Assembly: GCA_964392365.1 (NCBI GenBank)
Contig: CAYMPH010000003.1
Location: forward strand, 124,001-188,000
Direction: 5' to 3'
Length of the DNA: 64,000 nt
Source: CAYMPH01 sp964392365
Lineage (GTDB): Bacteria; Spirochaetota; UBA4802; UBA5550
The notes beneath the pieces are model-generated. The model had not been told where the DNA came from, made no database searches, and saw nothing but the letters and a program-made list of their open reading frames with translations. Numbering within the stretch: the stretch's first letter is position 1; each line of letters begins with the position of its first letter. Both the position numbers and the translations under genes were made by a program. Of the stretch, positions 62,131 through 64,000 are shown piece after piece.

Positions 62131-63518
62131 TGAGAGTCCTGCTGGTTGTTTATGATAATGATTCATATATACATACTTTTCCTCAAGGTCTTGCATATAT
62201 TGCAGCTGCTTTAAAAAAAAATGGTTATGATGTTGTAATATATAATCAGGACATAGATCATCTTCCCGATGAACATTTAACTGAGCATCTGAATAAGAAT
62301 AAATATGATTTTATTGGTTTAAGTTTTATTGGCGGATATTACCAATATAGAAAAGCCTTAAAAATTTCGGAAGCAATCAATAATTCAAAAAATAGACCAT
62401 TCTTTATACTTGGGGGACATGGTCCTTCACCTGAACCTGAATTTTTTATTAAAAAAACTAATGCAGATGCTGTTGTAATCGGGGAAGGTGAGGAAACAAT
62501 TATTGAGCTGATATATTCAGTAATAAATAAAATTTCTTTAAATAATGTTAAGGGTATAGCATACAGGAATGGTGATGAAGTTGTTATCAATGAAAGAAGA
62601 GAGCTAATAAAAAATATTGATTCTCTGTCATGGCCGGAATATAATTTATTTCCGATTGAATACTATAGGCTGATAAGATGGCCGCATGCGGCAAGTAGAG
62701 ATTTTGTAATGCCAGTTTTATCAGGCAGAGGCTGTACTTTTAGATGTAATTTCTGTTATCGGATGGATAAAGGTTTCCGTCCAAGAAGCAATGAATCTAT
62801 TATTGAGGAAGTAAAATATTTAATAAAAGATTACAGAATTTCTTATATTAATTTTTCCGATGAACTGTTAATGTCTTCAGAAAAGAGAGTTGTTGATTTC
62901 TGCAATGATTTGATAAAGACAGATTTAAAAATCAAATGGGATTGTAACGGTAGATTGAATTATGCTACACCTGAAGTTTTAAATCTTATGAAAAAATCAG
63001 GATGTGTATTTATTAATTATGGAATTGAATCTTATGACGATGAAATGCTGAAAAAAATAAATAAGGCATTAACAACAGATCAGATAAAAAAAGGAATTGA
63101 AGCAACACTTGAAGCCGGAATAAGTCCTGGTTATAATATAATATTTGGCAATATTGGAGAAACAAAAGAAGTTTTAATGAAGGGAGTTGAATTTTTATTG
63201 AAATATGATGATGGTTCACAAATGAGAACTATCCGTCCAGTAACCCCTTATCCAGGATCTGCTTTATATTATCATGCAATAGAAAAAGGTCTACTGGAAG
63301 GCCCGGAAGATTTTTATGAGAAAAAACATTTGAATTCCGATCTTTTGGCTGTAAATTTTACTGATTTGAGTGATAATGAATTTCATGATGCAATGTATGA
63401 AGCGAATGAAATTTTATTAAATAATTATTTCAGGAAAAAAGAAATTCAGGTAAAAGAGCAGCTTGTTAATTTATATAAAAAGAAAGATGTTTCTTTTAGA
63501 GGATTCAGGCAGACATGA
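62130..63518 (+). CDS. B12-binding radical SAM enzyme
   Basis: A 462-residue protein with an N-terminal cobalamin-binding-type domain (FPQGLAYIAAALKKNGYDVV, LGGHGPSPEPE) and a radical SAM core (SGRGCTFRCNFCYRM, about residues 196-210; CxxxCxxC). Such enzymes methylate unactivated carbons or rearrange skeletons. The usual DxHxxG cobalamin motif is not evident, so B12 binding through the base-on/His-on mode is doubtful. Confidence 0.85.
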   Translation: MRVLLVVYDNDSYIHTFPQGLAYIAAALKKNGYDVVIYNQDIDHLPDEHLTEHLNKNKYDFIGLSFIGGYYQYRKALKISEAINNSKNRPFFILGGHGPSPEPEFFIKKTNADAVVIGEGEETIIELIYSVINKISLNNVKGIAYRNGDEVVINERRELIKNIDSLSWPEYNLFPIEYYRLIRWPHAASRDFVMPVLSGRGCTFRCNFCYRMDKGFRPRSNESIIEEVKYLIKDYRISYINFSDELLMSSEKRVVDFCNDLIKTDLKIKWDCNGRLNYATPEVLNLMKKSGCVFINYGIESYDDEMLKKINKALTTDQIKKGIEATLEAGISPGYNIIFGNIGETKEVLMKGVEFLLKYDDGSQMRTIRPVTPYPGSALYYHAIEKGLLEGPEDFYEKKHLNSDLLAVNFTDLSDNEFHDAMYEANEILLNNYFRKKEIQVKEQLVNLYKKKDVSFRGFRQT

Positions 63519-63533
63519 TAACGGTTGTGATTT

Positions 63534-64000
63534 ATGATTAAAAAAATAATTTTTTTAATCCCTTTTGAAGCTTATGAATCTTCTTTTTTTAATATGATTA
63601 ATTCAATAAAAAAAGCAAATTTATTATATGAAATTTGGACAATTGCTCCAATGGTTTTCCCGAAAAATCAAATGGAATATTTTAAAAATAGAATCAATGA
63701 TTTTAAAGATGAAAATTATAAAGTAATTAAAACTTTTTTTGAATTATCGTCTTTATTAAAAAAACTGGATAACTCTGATTTTATATTTCATTGGTTCGAG
63801 TATTCATATGAAAATTATTATTTATTTAAGGCTATCTCGAAATCTAAAGCAAGATCAGGTCAGGATCAAACATTAGTTGATGTAACTTATAATGTAAAAA
63901 ATATTTTTAAAGATAATGTAACTCAAGCCTTTATAAAAAAAGTTTCTTTAATAAGTTTATCAAAAATATTAAATGTCTTGAAAAGGAAAATTTCTTTTAT
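63534..64000 (+). CDS. Unknown protein of polysaccharide locus, partial
   Basis: A frame open from ATG at 63534 to the window end (155 codons seen). The N-terminus (IIFLIPFEAYESSFFNMINS) and a later HWFEYSYENYYLF could fit a glycosyltransferase of GT-B type, but no family motif is visible yet. It is very A+T-rich and follows the upstream radical SAM gene by 15 bases in the same direction. Confidence 0.6.
   Translation, partial: MIKKIIFLIPFEAYESSFFNMINSIKKANLLYEIWTIAPMVFPKNQMEYFKNRINDFKDENYKVIKTFFELSSLLKKLDNSDFIFHWFEYSYENYYLFKAISKSKARSGQDQTLVDVTYNVKNIFKDNVTQAFIKKVSLISLSKILNVLKRKISF

Noticed and set aside
1..64000. CRISPR array, rRNA, tmRNA or other tRNA genes
   Set aside because: No regularly spaced repeats were seen; only tRNA-Arg and two tRNA 3' halves (attR and the Val-like one) were found.

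Overview
The window is A+T-rich chromosomal DNA of a flagellated, partly anaerobic bacterium, most likely a spirochaete. Two adjacent FlaB-type flagellins followed by flaG, a FecR-domain lipoprotein, a degenerate GGDEF protein, an anaerobic sulfatase-maturase-like radical SAM enzyme and several ferredoxins support this. No rRNA or other taxonomic marker is present, so the phylum is an inference.

1-17 kb is ordinary housekeeping chromosome: purB, a PP2C phosphatase, recO, a CorC-type CBS protein, a sensor-like protein with a degenerate GGDEF domain, a response regulator, a FecR lipoprotein, hom-thrC (threonine synthesis), an SDR, a Usp protein, the hisS-bioY-U32 peptidase cluster and a divergent dprA, ending at tRNA-Arg(UCG).

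17.0-33.4 kb is an integrated genomic island. It sits in the 3' half of the tRNA-Arg gene and is bounded by 55-bp perfect direct repeats (17018-17072 and 33352-33406). It carries a tyrosine integrase and excisionase at the left end, three or four uncharacterised genes including an HNH endonuclease, an MNT/HEPN toxin-antitoxin pair whose HEPN member has an in-frame stop, a ribbon-helix-helix protein, a group II-like reverse transcriptase with long structured non-coding flanks and no recognisable intron domain V, a complete type I restriction-modification operon (hsdM-hsdS-hsdR plus a YgjP-like metallopeptidase), and a two-gene retropepsin-like protease cassette. It reads as a defence island. 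At its right end lies a second tRNA 3'-half (tRNA-Val-like), and beyond it a decayed adenylate cyclase.

33.5-50.3 kb is chromosome again: an outer-membrane-like protein, a REC-PAS regulator, a ferredoxin-fadD operon, a metallo-beta-lactamase-fold enzyme, a radical SAM/SPASM protein, STAS and ArsR regulators, an exonuclease-WYL fusion, the flaB-flaB-flaG group with large hairpins between genes, and a DUF362/polyferredoxin pair. The polyferredoxin gene has dispersed palindromic repeats inserted in frame.

50.4-64 kb is a surface polysaccharide locus: gmd and fcl (GDP-fucose), an HTH-nucleotidyltransferase-like regulator, a specialised NusG paralogue, wzm/wzt ABC export, NeuB/NeuA-like nonulosonate genes, a class III aminotransferase, a VOC protein, two methyltransferases and two radical SAM enzymes. 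The last gene runs off the window. Many of these genes overlap or are separated by a few bases and probably form one long transcript, for which the NusG paralogue and the hairpin leader before wzm are natural candidates for processive antitermination.
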